64,000 nt of DNA from Allobosea sp. 117 (GTDB lineage: Bacteria > Pseudomonadota > Alphaproteobacteria > Rhizobiales > Xanthobacteraceae): contig NZ_JNLC01000016.1 of NCBI RefSeq assembly GCF_000702305.1, forward strand, positions 248,001-312,000. The letters are read 5' to 3'. The notes under the pieces are model-generated. The model did no database searches, had not been told where the DNA came from, and saw only the letters and a program-made list of their open reading frames with translations. Position 1 is the stretch's first letter. Each line of letters starts with the position of its first letter. Both the position numbers and the translations under genes were made by a program. Shown here piece by piece: positions 1-8,877 of the stretch.

Positions 1-436
1 TGATGATGCGTCCGGTGATCTTGTCGAGGCCGGAGAACACCGCCGTCTTGTTGGTCACCTTCTGCGAGGGAGGCTGCACCACCTCGATGTCGCCGCCCGG
101 ACCGACGCTCGCCTGACCCGGCACCTCGGGCGGCGCCGCCGTGGCGGAACCGGGCGCCGGCTGGCCCTGCTGCCCGGCCGGCGCGTTCTGGCGGGCCGGA
201 GGCTGGCCGACGGGAGGCTGGCCGACGGGAGGCTCCATGATCGGCGGAACGCCGGGGCCGCCGGGCGTCGAATCGGGGTCCTGCACCATGCCGTCGGGCA
301 CCGCGGCCGGCGGCAGCGGCGCCGCTTCGACGCCGCCCTGCCAGCCCTGCTGCGCCATGGCGGGCGACAGACCGAGGCACAACGCCAGCGCGGCGAGCGC
401 GGTCGGAATGGTCAGGAAACGATAGGCAGCAGGCAT
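1..436 (-). CDS. DUF2155 domain protein (5' part; C-terminus beyond window edge)
   Basis: An ATG at 436-434 opens a frame that stays open to the left edge (145 codons seen). Residues 1-28 look like a signal peptide ending at AMA-QQ. Then comes a Pro/Gly/Gln-rich linker of about 100 residues with a tandem PPVGQ repeat. The last visible residues, NKTAVFSGLDKITGRI, are the start of a DUF2155 domain, a family of exported alphaproteobacterial proteins of unknown role. The gene lies downstream of the NDUFA12 homologue on the same strand, an arrangement common in Hyphomicrobiales, where accBC and aat often follow. The identity rests on the short domain start; the linker carries no functional information. 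Confidence 0.8.
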   Translation of the reverse strand, partial: MPAAYRFLTIPTALAALALCLGLSPAMAQQGWQGGVEAAPLPPAAVPDGMVQDPDSTPGGPGVPPIMEPPVGQPPVGQPPARQNAPAGQQGQPAPGSATAAPPEVPGQASVGPGGDIEVVQPPSQKVTNKTAVFSGLDKITGRII

Positions 437-578
437 CAGGGCGCCTCGGAAAGCCGGCCTCGCGGAACGCGCCGCCGCTACGCTTAACACCGCGCCAATG
501 CGGCGATGTCGGGGCGGCGCGCGCTCTTTACCACCGGGGAGCGCACGTCCGGGGAACCGGCACTCCAGGAAGCGGGGG

Positions 579-992
579 TCACTCAGGCGTCCAGGCCTTG
601 TAGTCGCCGGTGACGGCCGGACGATGGCCGAGGCCGAGGGTGGAGCCCGGCGGCCGATAGGCCGCGGGCGTGCCAGTCGGGTTCGGACGGTGCGGCTTCT
701 GCCACGGGCGCGGCGTGTAGCTTTCCTCGCTCGGCGGCACGTCGGAGCGCTGATGCATCCAGGCATGCCAGCCGGGCGGGATGGCGCTCGCCTCGGCATA
801 GCCGTTGAAGATCACCCAGCGGCGCTCGAAGCCGAGGGCCGGGTCGATCTTGCCGCCCTTGGTCCGGTAGTAGCGGTTGCCGAACTCGTCCTCGCCAACG
901 AACTCCCCCTTCCGCCAGGTGTGGAAGCGGGTGCCCATGGTCTGGCCGTTCCACCAGGTGAAGCACTCGGTAAGGAAGGAGGAGAAATTCAC
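579..992 (-). CDS. NADH:ubiquinone oxidoreductase subunit NDUFA12 homologue (B17.2 family)
   Basis: Encodes 137 residues, close to the usual length of the family. Near the N-terminus are WWNGQTMGTRFHTWRKG and VGEDEFGNRYY, and further on RRWVIFNG and WHAWMHQ, all typical of the NDUFA12/B17.2 family. This is an accessory subunit of respiratory complex I, conserved between mitochondria and alphaproteobacteria and peripheral on the inner membrane. The GTG at 992-990 is preferred: GAGGA lies about 7 nt upstream, and the protein then starts with the family's short N-terminus. An ATG further upstream (1037) would add an atypical 15-residue extension. The MFS gene lies 82 bp upstream on the same strand and the DUF2155 gene follows. 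Confidence 0.9.
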   Translation of the reverse strand: MNFSSFLTECFTWWNGQTMGTRFHTWRKGEFVGEDEFGNRYYRTKGGKIDPALGFERRWVIFNGYAEASAIPPGWHAWMHQRSDVPPSEESYTPRPWQKPHRPNPTGTPAAYRPPGSTLGLGHRPAVTGDYKAWTPE

Positions 993-1074
993 GCGCGCGT
1001 CCTCGGCGGGTCGACAGGTCGAGCCGGAACATGCCACCCCACCCCCGCCCTGTCCAGCGTGCGGAAAGCCGCGC

Positions 1075-2268
1075 TCAGGCGGTTTTCGCGCGCAGTTCGG
1101 TGGCGAAATAGGCGAGCGCCGCGAGCAGCGTGCCGACCGCCGCCGCGCTCACCAGCGACCAGCCGCCATAGGCGTAGAGCGGGCTCGCCACCGCCGAGCC
1201 AACCGCGCCGCCGAAGAAGAAGGTGGCGATGTAGAGCGCGTTCAGCCGCGCGCGGATGTCGGAGGCCAGCATGAACAGCGCCCGCTGGCCGAACACCAGA
1301 TTGGCGGTGACGGCGAGATCGAGCGCGATCGCCCCGGCGATGAGCGTGGCGAGCGAATCCGTCGCCGCCCCGATCGCGGTGACGAGAAAACCGAGAATGG
1401 CGAGCAGGAAGGCGCCGGCGGTGGCGCCGCGCGACCAGCCACGATCGGCGATCCAGCCGGCCACCGGCGAGATCACCACGCTTGCCGCTCCTGCCAGGGC
1501 GAAGAAGGCGATGCCCTGCTGGTCGAGGCCGAAGCGCGGGCCTTCGAGCAGCAGCGGCACGGCGGTCCAGAACAGGGTGAACACGCCGAACATCGCCGCC
1601 TGATAGGCGGCACGCCGGCGCAGCAGCGGGGTGCCGCGCAGCAGCGGCAGCAGCGAGCCGACCACCGAGCGGTAGCTGGCGGCGGTCGAGGGCCGGCGCG
1701 CCGGCAAGGCGAGCCGCAGCCCGACGGCCAGCGCCAGCATGAGCAGCGCCGCGAGGCCGAACACGGCGCGCCAGCCGAACCAGTGCGCGACCATGCTGGA
1801 GACGGGCCGGGCGAGCAGGATGCCGGTCATCAGGCCGCTGACCACGGTGCCGACCTTCTGCCCGCGATTCTCGGGCGGGGCGAGATGGGCGGCGAAGGGC
1901 ACGGCTATCTGCGCCACCACCGAGCCGACACCGAAGATGAGCGCCGCGGCGAGGAAATAAGGCGCCGCCGTCGCGGTCGCGGCGAGCGTGAGCCCCGCCG
2001 TCGCGCAGATGAGGATGACGGCGATCAGCCCGCGATTCTCGACGATGTCGCCGAGCGGCACCAGCAGCAGCAGGCCCGCTATGTAGCCGAGCTGGCCGAG
2101 CGTCACGACGAAGCTTGCCAGCGAGGGCGCGAGATCGATGTCGGCCGCGATCAGCGAGATCAGCGGCTGCGCGTAATAAAGATTCGCCGCCCCCGCGCCG
2201 GCGGCGAAGGCGAGCAGGAAGAATGTGAGGCCGCTGGCGCGGCTCGCGGTGTCGGCACAGGCGCTCAT
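1075..2268 (-). CDS. MFS transporter (drug or metabolite exporter type)
   Basis: Encodes 397 residues, very hydrophobic, with about 12 predicted membrane segments. It belongs to the major facilitator superfamily. Family-like features are NLYYAQPLI in the first helix, a LGDIVENRG loop between helices 2 and 3 (related to the motif-A loop) and an APPENRGQKVGTVVSGLMTG stretch in helix 5 as in DHA-type exporters. Substrate cannot be read from the sequence; proton-coupled efflux is the family norm. I chose the ATG at 2268 because the membrane domain begins right after it. The longer frame from 2511 adds 81 low-complexity residues without family features. A perfect inverted repeat at 2333-2348 sits about 65 bp upstream, which suggests local repressor control. 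Confidence 0.85.
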   Translation of the reverse strand: MSACADTASRASGLTFFLLAFAAGAGAANLYYAQPLISLIAADIDLAPSLASFVVTLGQLGYIAGLLLLVPLGDIVENRGLIAVILICATAGLTLAATATAAPYFLAAALIFGVGSVVAQIAVPFAAHLAPPENRGQKVGTVVSGLMTGILLARPVSSMVAHWFGWRAVFGLAALLMLALAVGLRLALPARRPSTAASYRSVVGSLLPLLRGTPLLRRRAAYQAAMFGVFTLFWTAVPLLLEGPRFGLDQQGIAFFALAGAASVVISPVAGWIADRGWSRGATAGAFLLAILGFLVTAIGAATDSLATLIAGAIALDLAVTANLVFGQRALFMLASDIRARLNALYIATFFFGGAVGSAVASPLYAYGGWSLVSAAAVGTLLAALAYFATELRAKTA

Positions 2269-2332
2269 GGGAAAATCGCGGGGATCGAGGATCGTTGCCG
2301 CTTTAGAACCTGCCGGTCCGGCCCCTGTCCAC

Positions 2333-2348
2333 CCATACATGGGTATGG
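2333..2348. promoter_or_regulatory. Operator-like palindrome upstream of the MFS gene
   Basis: CCATACATGGGTATGG is a perfect 6-bp inverted repeat with a 4-bp centre. It overlaps a second near-palindrome, ACCCATACATGGGT (2331-2344). It lies 65-80 bp upstream of the MFS start codon, where a repressor site would be expected. No regulator gene is adjacent, so the binding protein is unknown. Confidence 0.4.
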
Positions 2349-2708
2349 CTGATGCGCGTGTCGCATCCGGCCGCCGGCGCCCGATCCGGCTCAATCCCCA
2401 TTGTCCACCGTTGTCCACTGCCAAGCAGCTCCCCTTGCGTCTGGACTCGGGGGGCGAATCCGCGCTCGATAGATGGCTGAAGGACTGGCGTTCCGGCCGA
2501 TGCCACCCCATCTAGATTTAGCGATCTGTTCATCAGCTCCCACTAGAATTTGTGTCAGCTAGTTGACGGATGCCAGGGAGTCGGCCAGTTTGGAAAACGT
2601 CGGACGCGGTGTTCATTCGCGGGCGGCGATCTCCAGCACTGGATGAGTTTCCAACGGCGGTGGCGACACCGACGAACGGGCTTGGCTGTGCCGGAGGCTG
2701 GGAAAAGC

Positions 2709-2734
2709 GGAACCGGACGGCGTGTCATGCCGTT
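2709..2734 (+). promoter_or_regulatory. EcfG-type (general stress response) promoter candidate for nrdJ
   Basis: An exact GGAAC at 2709-2713 and an exact CGTT at 2731-2734 are separated by 17 bp. This is the consensus (GGAAC-N16/17-CGTT) known for the alphaproteobacterial general-stress sigma factor EcfG/SigT. The site is about 105 bp upstream of the nrdJ start codon and in its orientation. The motif is short, so roughly one chance match is expected somewhere in a window of this size; position is the main support. Confidence 0.4.
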
Positions 2735-2838
2735 CAAATCCGCGGGATTGGCGGGGTGGCCTCGGACGGAGAATCCGGGCCTGACATGGGCGGCGACACC
2801 GGGGGCCGGGGTTCGCCTGCGATACGGGGACGAAGATC

Positions 2839-5800
2839 ATGCGCATCGAGCGCCGTTACACGAAGGCCGGTCGTTCTCCCTATGCGGACATCGCGTTCCG
2901 CACGGCGACGAGCGAAATCCGCAACCCGGACGGCTCCATCGTCTTCCGGCTCGAAGGGATCGAGGTGCCGGAGCACTTCTCCCAGGTCGCCACCGACATT
3001 CTCGCCCAGAAGTATTTCCGCAAGGCGGGCGTGCCCGCGCGGCTTAAGAAAGTCGAAGAAGAGACCGTTCCCTCCTTCCTGTGGCGCGGCACGGCGGACG
3101 ACAAGGCGCTCGCCGCCCTTGCCGAGAAGGAGCGCCTCATCGGCGAGATCGATGCCCGTCAGGTGTTCGACCGGCTCGCCGGCACCTGGACCTACTGGGG
3201 CTGGAAGGGTGGCTATTTCGACGCCGAGGAGGACGCACAGGCCTTCTATGACGAGCACCGCTACATGCTCGCCATGCAGATGGCTGCGCCGAACTCGCCG
3301 CAATGGTTCAACACCGGCCTGCACTGGGCCTATGGCATCGACGGCCCCGGCCAGGGCCATTTCTACGTCGACTACGTCACCGGCAAGCTGACCCGCTCGA
3401 AGTCGTCTTACGAGCATCCCCAGCCGCATGCCTGCTTCATCCAGTCGGTCGCCGACGACCTCGTGAACGAGGGCGGCATCATGGACCTGTGGGTGCGCGA
3501 GGCGCGCCTGTTCAAATACGGCTCGGGCACCGGCTCCAACTTCTCGGCGCTGCGCGGTGAGGGCGAGAAGCTTTCCGGCGGCGGGCGCTCCTCGGGCCTC
3601 ATGTCCTTCCTGAAGATCGGCGACCGCGCCGCCGGCGCCATCAAGTCGGGCGGTACCACGCGCCGCGCCGCCAAGATGGTGGTGGTCGACGCCGACCACC
3701 CGGACATCGAGACCTATGTCGACTGGAAGGTGAAGGAGGAGCAGAAGGTCGCCGCCCTCGTCACCGGCTCGAAGATCATCGCCAAGCACATGAAGGCGGT
3801 GATGAAGGCCTGCGTGAACTGCGAGGGCGAAGGCGACGACTGCTTCGAGCCGGAGAAGAACCCGGCGCTGAAGCGCGAGATCCGCGCCGCCAAAAAGGCG
3901 CAGGTGCCGGAGAACTACATCCGCCGCGTCATCCAGTTCGCCAAGCAGGGCTATAAGGACATCGAGTTCCCGATCTACGACACCGACTGGGATTCGGAGG
4001 CCTATCTCACGGTCGCCGGCCAGAACTCGAACAATTCGGTGCGCGTCGACGACGCCTTCCTCAATGCCGTGCAGGCGGATGCCGACTGGCAGCTCACCGC
4101 CCGCATCACCGGCAAGGTGACGAAGACGCTCAAGGCTGCCGAGCTGTGGGAGAAGATCGGCCACGCCGCCTGGGCCTGCGCCGATCCCGGCATCCAGTTC
4201 CACACCACCATCAATGACTGGCACACCAGCCCGGCGGCAGGCCCGATCCGCGCCTCGAACCCGTGCTCGGAATACATGTTCCTCGACGACACGGCGTGCA
4301 ATCTCGCGTCGCTGAACCTGCTGCAGTTCCGCGAGGCGGACGGCCGGTTCAATGTCGAGAGCTACGAGCATGCCTGCCGGCTGTGGACCGTGGTGCTCGA
4401 AATCTCGATCCTGATGGCGCAGTTCCCTTCCAAGGAGATCGCGCGCCTCTCCTACGAGTACCGCACGCTCGGCCTCGGCTACGCCAATATTGGCGGCCTC
4501 TTGATGACCTCGGGCATTCCCTACGACTCGCCGGAAGGCCGCGCCTATTGCGGCGCGCTGACCGCGATCATGACCGGCGTCTCCTATGCCACCTCGGCGG
4601 AGATGGCGAAGGAGCTCGGCCCCTTCCCCGGCTATGAGCCGAACGCGACGCACATGCTGCGGGTCATCCGCAACCACCGCCGCGCGGCCTATGGCGAGGC
4701 GACCGGCTACGAGGCGCTGAACACCAACCCGGTGCCGCTCGACCATGCCGCCTGCCCGCAGGCCGCGCTGGTCGACCATGCCAAGGCGGCGTGGGACAAA
4801 GCGCTGGCGCTGGGCGAGGCGCATGGCTACCGCAACGCGCAGACCACGCTGCTCGCGCCGACCGGCACGATCGGCCTCGTCATGGACTGCGATACCACCG
4901 GCATCGAGCCCGACTTCGCGCTGGTGAAGTTCAAGAAGCTGGCCGGCGGCGGCTACTTCAAGATCATCAACCGCGCCGTACCGGAGGCGCTGCGCACGCT
5001 CGGCTATTCGGAGAGCCAGATCGCCGAGATCGAGGCCTATGCGGTCGGCCACGGCTCGATCGCGCAGGCGCCGAGCATCAACCATTCGACGCTGCGCGCC
5101 CGCGGCTTCGACGACGCCGCGCTCGCCAAGATCGATGCCGGTGTGAAGAGCGCCTTCGACATCAAGTTCGTGTTCAACCGCTGGACTCTCGGCGACGAGA
5201 CGCTGGCCAGGCTGGGCGTCCCCGCCGACAAGCTGGCCGATCCGGCCTTCGAGCTGCTGCCCTTCCTCGGCTTCTCAAAGAAGGACGTCGAGGCCGCGAA
5301 CATCCATGTCTGCGGCGCCATGACGCTTGAGGGCGCGCCGTTCCTGAAGCTCGAGCACTATCCGGTGTTCGACTGCGCCAATCCCTGCGGGCGCATCGGC
5401 AAGCGCTTCCTCTCGGTGGAGAGCCACATCCGCATGATGGCGGCGGCGCAGCCCTTCCTCTCGGGCGCGATCTCCAAGACCATCAACATGCCGAACGAGG
5501 CGACCGTCGAGGACTGCAAGGCGGCCTATATCCTCTCCTGGCGGCTCGCACTGAAGGCCAACGCGCTCTACCGCGACGGCTCCAAGCTCTCGCAGCCGCT
5601 GAATTCCCAGCTCGTCTCGGACGACGAGGACGAGGAGGACGCGGTGGAGGCGCTGATCGCGCAGCCGGCGGCGGCGCGGGCGGCACAGATCTCGGAGAAG
5701 ATCGTCGAGAAGATCGTGGAGCGTGTCGTCGCCATCCGCGAGCGCGAGAAGATGCCGGACCGCCGCAAGGGCTACACCCAGAAGGCGGTGGTCGGCGGCC

Positions 5801-6558
5801 ACAAGGTCTATCTGCGCACCGGCGAATATGACGACGGGCGACTGGGCGAGATCTTCATCGACATGCACAAGGAGGGCGCGGCGCTACGCTCCCTCATCAA
5901 CAACTTCGCCATCTCCATCTCGCTCGGCCTGCAATATGGCGTGCCGCTGGAGGAATATGTCGACGCCTTCACCTTCACCCGCTTCGAGCCGGCGGGCCCG
6001 GTGCAGGGCAACGACACCATCAAATACGCGACCTCGATCCTCGACTACATCTTCCGTGAGCTCGCGGTCTCCTATCTCGGCCGCAACGATCTCGGCCATG
6101 TCGAGCCGGCGGAGTCGCATTTCGACGCGCTCGGCAAGGGCGTGGACGAGGGCAAGCCCTCCCCGGCGGCGCAGGCCGCGGCGGCGCGCATGGTTTCGAA
6201 GGGGCTGACGCGCGGCAAGCCGGTAAACCTCGTAGTGCTGCCGGCGGCCGCCGGCGGCGAGCCGCGCTCGGCTTCAGCGTCCAACGTCACCGCGCTGCGC
6301 GGCGGCCTGACCCAGGGCGCGACCGCGCTGAAGCCCTCGGTCGAGGAGGACGAGGACGAGGATGTGGCGAGCACGGAGGCCCTGCCCTGGGGCGCGTCGG
6401 CCGCCCCGCCGCAGCCGACCAAGGCGGAGGCGAGAGCCATCGCCAAGGCCAAGGGTTATGAGGGCGAGGCCTGCCCCGAGTGCCAGAACTTCACGCTGGT
6501 ACGCAACGGCACGTGCCTGAAGTGCGAGACCTGCGGAAGCACGACGGGGTGCTCGTGA
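2839..6558 (+). CDS. nrdJ: Vitamin B12-dependent (class II) ribonucleoside-diphosphate reductase
   Basis: Encodes 1239 residues, the usual length of the large alphaproteobacterial NrdJ. It reduces ribonucleotides to deoxyribonucleotides using adenosylcobalamin to make the thiyl radical, so it works with or without oxygen. Visible active-site parts: the redox cysteine C199 in PHACFIQSV, the NPCSE loop at 474-478 with C476 as thiyl radical site plus N474 and E478, and the partner C487 in ACNLASLNL. The C-terminus has a CPEC...CLKCETCG zinc-ribbon-like cluster (about 1211-1239) that probably relays electrons from thioredoxin. Two acidic linkers (around 930 and 1175) are typical of this subgroup. 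A purine-rich GGGGA lies about 9 nt before the ATG. A strong terminator follows at 6608, so the gene is monocistronic. Confidence 0.97.
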   Translation: MRIERRYTKAGRSPYADIAFRTATSEIRNPDGSIVFRLEGIEVPEHFSQVATDILAQKYFRKAGVPARLKKVEEETVPSFLWRGTADDKALAALAEKERLIGEIDARQVFDRLAGTWTYWGWKGGYFDAEEDAQAFYDEHRYMLAMQMAAPNSPQWFNTGLHWAYGIDGPGQGHFYVDYVTGKLTRSKSSYEHPQPHACFIQSVADDLVNEGGIMDLWVREARLFKYGSGTGSNFSALRGEGEKLSGGGRSSGLMSFLKIGDRAAGAIKSGGTTRRAAKMVVVDADHPDIETYVDWKVKEEQKVAALVTGSKIIAKHMKAVMKACVNCEGEGDDCFEPEKNPALKREIRAAKKAQVPENYIRRVIQFAKQGYKDIEFPIYDTDWDSEAYLTVAGQNSNNSVRVDDAFLNAVQADADWQLTARITGKVTKTLKAAELWEKIGHAAWACADPGIQFHTTINDWHTSPAAGPIRASNPCSEYMFLDDTACNLASLNLLQFREADGRFNVESYEHACRLWTVVLEISILMAQFPSKEIARLSYEYRTLGLGYANIGGLLMTSGIPYDSPEGRAYCGALTAIMTGVSYATSAEMAKELGPFPGYEPNATHMLRVIRNHRRAAYGEATGYEALNTNPVPLDHAACPQAALVDHAKAAWDKALALGEAHGYRNAQTTLLAPTGTIGLVMDCDTTGIEPDFALVKFKKLAGGGYFKIINRAVPEALRTLGYSESQIAEIEAYAVGHGSIAQAPSINHSTLRARGFDDAALAKIDAGVKSAFDIKFVFNRWTLGDETLARLGVPADKLADPAFELLPFLGFSKKDVEAANIHVCGAMTLEGAPFLKLEHYPVFDCANPCGRIGKRFLSVESHIRMMAAAQPFLSGAISKTINMPNEATVEDCKAAYILSWRLALKANALYRDGSKLSQPLNSQLVSDDEDEEDAVEALIAQPAAARAAQISEKIVEKIVERVVAIREREKMPDRRKGYTQKAVVGGHKVYLRTGEYDDGRLGEIFIDMHKEGAALRSLINNFAISISLGLQYGVPLEEYVDAFTFTRFEPAGPVQGNDTIKYATSILDYIFRELAVSYLGRNDLGHVEPAESHFDALGKGVDEGKPSPAAQAAAARMVSKGLTRGKPVNLVVLPAAAGGEPRSASASNVTALRGGLTQGATALKPSVEEDEDEDVASTEALPWGASAAPPQPTKAEARAIAKAKGYEGEACPECQNFTLVRNGTCLKCETCGSTTGCS

Positions 6559-6607
6559 GCGCCTCCCCGCGATGAGCTGAAAGGCTCGCCTTCGCAAAGC
6601 TCCTTGA

Positions 6608-6637
6608 AAGGCCGGATCGCGCGATCCGGCCTTTTTT
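6608..6637 (+). terminator. Rho-independent terminator of nrdJ
   Basis: A perfect 26-bp palindrome (AAGGCCGGATCGC and its complement, 6608-6633) runs into six T residues. It lies 50 bp downstream of the nrdJ stop. Confidence 0.93.
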
Positions 6638-6732
6638 CATTGGCTGCGACAGTCGGCGGTGGTCTGCTCGACATCCCAGGTCGCCTCGTCCACCCTGCCG
6701 GCCTTCCGCAGCCGCGCCGACTGGAGAACCGC

Positions 6733-7107
6733 ATGTCCGAAGCTTCCGAAACCGCTCCTCGCCGCCTTTCCGGCGCTTGTCATTGCGGCGCGGTGCAGTT
6801 CGAGGCGAGCCTCGACCTGTCGAAGACGATCGCCTGCAACTGCTCCATCTGCTCGGCCAAGGGGCTGATCCTCGCCTTCACGCTCGAGACGGAATTCGAG
6901 CTGCGCTCCGGCGCGGACCAACTGCGCGAATACCTCTTCAACCGCCATGTCATCCGTCACAGCTTCTGCACCGTGTGCGGGGCCGAGACCTTCGCGCGGG
7001 CGACGGCGCCCGACGGCACGCCGATGGTGGCGGTGAATGTCCGCTCGCTGAAGAATGTCGAGGTCGCCGGCCTCTCCCCTGCCCCGTTCGACGGCCGCTC
7101 GATCTGA
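6733..7107 (+). CDS. GFA family protein (Mss4-like zinc-binding domain)
   Basis: Encodes 124 residues with the cysteine pattern of the GFA/CENP-V domain: CHCGAVQFE near residue 17, CNCSICSAKG near 37, and HSFCTVCG near 76. These cysteines bind zinc in a Mss4-like fold. The founding member was proposed to activate formaldehyde with glutathione, but most relatives have no proven activity, so no enzyme role is assigned here. The ATG at 6733 is chosen because the domain begins shortly after it. The frame upstream runs back into the nrdJ terminator. The GNAT gene follows 80 bp later on the same strand. Confidence 0.85.
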   Translation: MSEASETAPRRLSGACHCGAVQFEASLDLSKTIACNCSICSAKGLILAFTLETEFELRSGADQLREYLFNRHVIRHSFCTVCGAETFARATAPDGTPMVAVNVRSLKNVEVAGLSPAPFDGRSI

Positions 7108-7187
7108 CGGCGGGACTCGACTACCATCGGCCGGCGGACCGACCCGCCGCCGGAACGCACGACCACCCCTGCCCGCCCCGTGTGACT

Positions 7188-7718
7188 ATGCCGATCATCC
7201 CCACGCTTGAGACGCCGCGCCTGCGCCTTCGACCCTACCGGCTCGACGAGTTCGACGCCTATGCGGCGATGTGGGCGGAGCCCTCGGTGGTCCGCTTCAT
7301 CGGCGGCATGCCGCTCTCCCGCGAGGCGGCGTGGGTCCGGTTCCTGCGGCAGGTCGGGCTGTGGCACCATCTCGGCTTCGGGCTCTTCGCCATCGAGGAC
7401 CGGGCTTCGGGCGCCTTTCTCGGCGAGGCCGGCTTCCACGACCTCAAGCGCACGCTGGCCCCCTCGATCGAGGGCACGATGGAGGCCGGATGGGCGCTCA
7501 CCGGCTCCGCGCAAGGAAAGGGACTGGCCGAGGAAGCGATGCGCGCGGCCCTCGACTGGGCGGCACTCCACGGATCGGGATCGCGCATCACCTGCATGAT
7601 CCAGCCCAACCATGCCGCCTCGCTGCACGTCGCGCGCAAGCTCGGTTTCGCGGTGTTCGCCGAGGGCCTCTATAACGGCAAGCCCATGGTGCTGCTGGAG
7701 CGTCCGCGCGTGATCTGA
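7188..7718 (+). CDS. GNAT family N-acetyltransferase (RimJ/RimL-like)
   Basis: Encodes 176 residues. It begins with ETPRLRLRPYRLDEFDAY, the usual start of RimJ/RimL-type acetyltransferases. Acetyl-CoA binding is suggested by GWALTGSAQGKGLAEEAMRA (about residues 99-118), matching the Q/R-x-x-G-x-G/A loop, and the fold closes with NHAASLHVARKLGF. The natural acceptor (protein N-terminus, amine or small molecule) cannot be told. A GTG two codons upstream (7182) is an equally possible start; neither has a convincing Shine-Dalgarno sequence. Stands alone between the GFA gene and the convergent TauE/SafE gene. Confidence 0.88.
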   Translation: MPIIPTLETPRLRLRPYRLDEFDAYAAMWAEPSVVRFIGGMPLSREAAWVRFLRQVGLWHHLGFGLFAIEDRASGAFLGEAGFHDLKRTLAPSIEGTMEAGWALTGSAQGKGLAEEAMRAALDWAALHGSGSRITCMIQPNHAASLHVARKLGFAVFAEGLYNGKPMVLLERPRVI

Positions 7719-7752
7719 CCGGAGCGAGCGCCGATTGGCCCTCCGTCCGGCC

Positions 7753-8517
7753 TCAGCCCGCCAGCGCCGACCAGATGAAGGAGATGCCGCTGAACGCCAC
7801 CAGCGCCTCTATGATCGCCGTGTGCACATGCACGTGCAGGCGCCGGATGAGCCAGCGCGCGCCATAGGCGCCGGGGATCATGCACAGGCCGATCATCACG
7901 CCGGCGAGGAAAAGCTGCATGTCGAGCACGCCGAGGATGACGAACATGCCGACCTTGGCGAGGCTAGCGACGACGCCGATGAAGGCATCGGTGCCGACCA
8001 GCCCACCGCCGGTCAGCCCGAGCCCGAGCAGCAGAGGCAGCACGATGACCCCACCCGCCGGCAGCAGGCCGGTGACGGTCCCGAACAGGAAGGCGGTGCC
8101 GATGATCGCCGGCAAGCTCGGCGCGATCTTGCGGCGCGTCAGCACCCGGCGCAGCGGGATGGTGAGAATCAGGAACAGGCCCAGCACCAGCGCCAGCGGA
8201 TCGCGCGGCATCAGGTCGTTCAGCCAGGTACCGAGCGCCACGCCCGGCAGCGCCGCCGCTAGCACCGTCAGCACGATACGGAAATTGATATCCTGCCGGT
8301 AGACGGCGACGCGCGAGAGATTGCCGAAGGTCATCGCCACCGCGATCACCGGCACCACCGCCTTGATGCCGACGATCGGCGCCAGGAAGGGCGACAGCAG
8401 CAGGCCGGAACCGAAGCTCGACACGCCTCCGATCACCGCCGCCACGAAGGCCACCCCGCCGACGAAGATGAACTGCCAGATGTCGAGGAGCGGCGGCGTC
8501 ATGGTGGCGGGGATCAT
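7753..8517 (-). CDS. TauE/SafE family sulfite/anion exporter-like permease
   Basis: Encodes 254 residues with about eight hydrophobic segments. The GGVSSFGSGLLLSPFLAP start (about residues 30-47) and the second half-repeat GTAFLFGTVTGLLPAGGVIVLPLLL are characteristic of TauE/SafE (formerly DUF81) permeases, which export sulfite, sulfoacetate or related anions; the substrate here is unknown. A GGAG lies 9 nt upstream of the ATG. It is divergent from the GntR/UTRA regulator, with inverted repeats in the shared 360-bp region, so that regulator is a natural candidate controller. The loop between the halves contains RRVLTRRKIAP, giving positive-inside topology. Confidence 0.88.
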   Translation of the reverse strand: MIPATMTPPLLDIWQFIFVGGVAFVAAVIGGVSSFGSGLLLSPFLAPIVGIKAVVPVIAVAMTFGNLSRVAVYRQDINFRIVLTVLAAALPGVALGTWLNDLMPRDPLALVLGLFLILTIPLRRVLTRRKIAPSLPAIIGTAFLFGTVTGLLPAGGVIVLPLLLGLGLTGGGLVGTDAFIGVVASLAKVGMFVILGVLDMQLFLAGVMIGLCMIPGAYGARWLIRRLHVHVHTAIIEALVAFSGISFIWSALAG

Positions 8518-8877
8518 GTCGGCCGGCTCCTTTCATGCGTATCGGACGGAGCGGCCGGCATCGCGCCGGCAGGCGATTCTGGCCCCTGCTCCGCTGGTCG
8601 ATCAGGCCGGCATAGGGTCGACAGCGCCGTGCCCGCGTGGCGCACATACACTAGAGTATTCGTGCGAGGTCAACACATTTCTGGCCGAGGTCAGTCGCGG
8701 AGGCGGCATGGCGGATAAAGCGATATTCCATCGCTATATCGCCCGTTTCTGCCATCGGATCTGGAAGCATGCGTGCCACCGCACTGCGCAGGACGACTTG
8801 AATACACCATAGTTATCGCTATGTTACGGCACGCATCGCGCCGAGTGCGCGGATGCCTCATCACGGATGCACACAGC
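8518..8877. promoter_or_regulatory. Divergent control region between TauE/SafE gene and GntR gene
   Basis: Three inverted repeats stand out. ATACACTAGAGTAT (8646-8659, 6 of 7 pairs) is flanked by CGCAC and GTGCG arms. GCGATAT and ATATCGC (8720-8726 and 8736-8742) form a perfect 7-bp repeat. CATAG-N6-CTATG lies at 8808-8823. The last two have AT-rich CGATA/TATCG-like halves and are reasonable binding sites for the GntR regulator. I see no gene here. Confidence 0.45.

Larger units (their letters stand above)
2269..2838. other. 570-bp intergenic region between MFS gene and nrdJ
   Basis: Holds divergent control signals rather than a gene: the palindrome at 2333-2348, a tandem 10-bp direct repeat (TTGTCCACCG/TTGTCCACTG, 2401-2420), an imperfect palindrome GTCAGCTAGTTGAC (2554-2567), and a GGAAC-N17-CGTT element (2709-2734). 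I looked for cobalamin-riboswitch landmarks and for a clear pair of NrdR boxes ahead of the B12-dependent reductase and recognised neither. CACTAGAATTTGTG at 2541-2554 is only a distant NrdR-box resemblance. Confidence 0.5.

Noticed and set aside
2662-2801. 10-bp direct repeat GGCGACACCG at 2662 and 2792
   Set aside because: Low complexity and GC-rich; distance and context give no reason to think it functional.
2519-2838. Cobalamin riboswitch or NrdR boxes ahead of nrdJ
   Set aside because: I could not find the conserved B12-box core or two NrdR boxes; CACTAGAATTTGTG is too far from consensus.
2734-5085. Long open frame of 783 codons on the strand opposite nrdJ
   Set aside because: GC-rich codon bias leaves an antisense frame open; the product is Arg/Gly/His-rich with no family signature, and nrdJ is unmistakable on the other strand.
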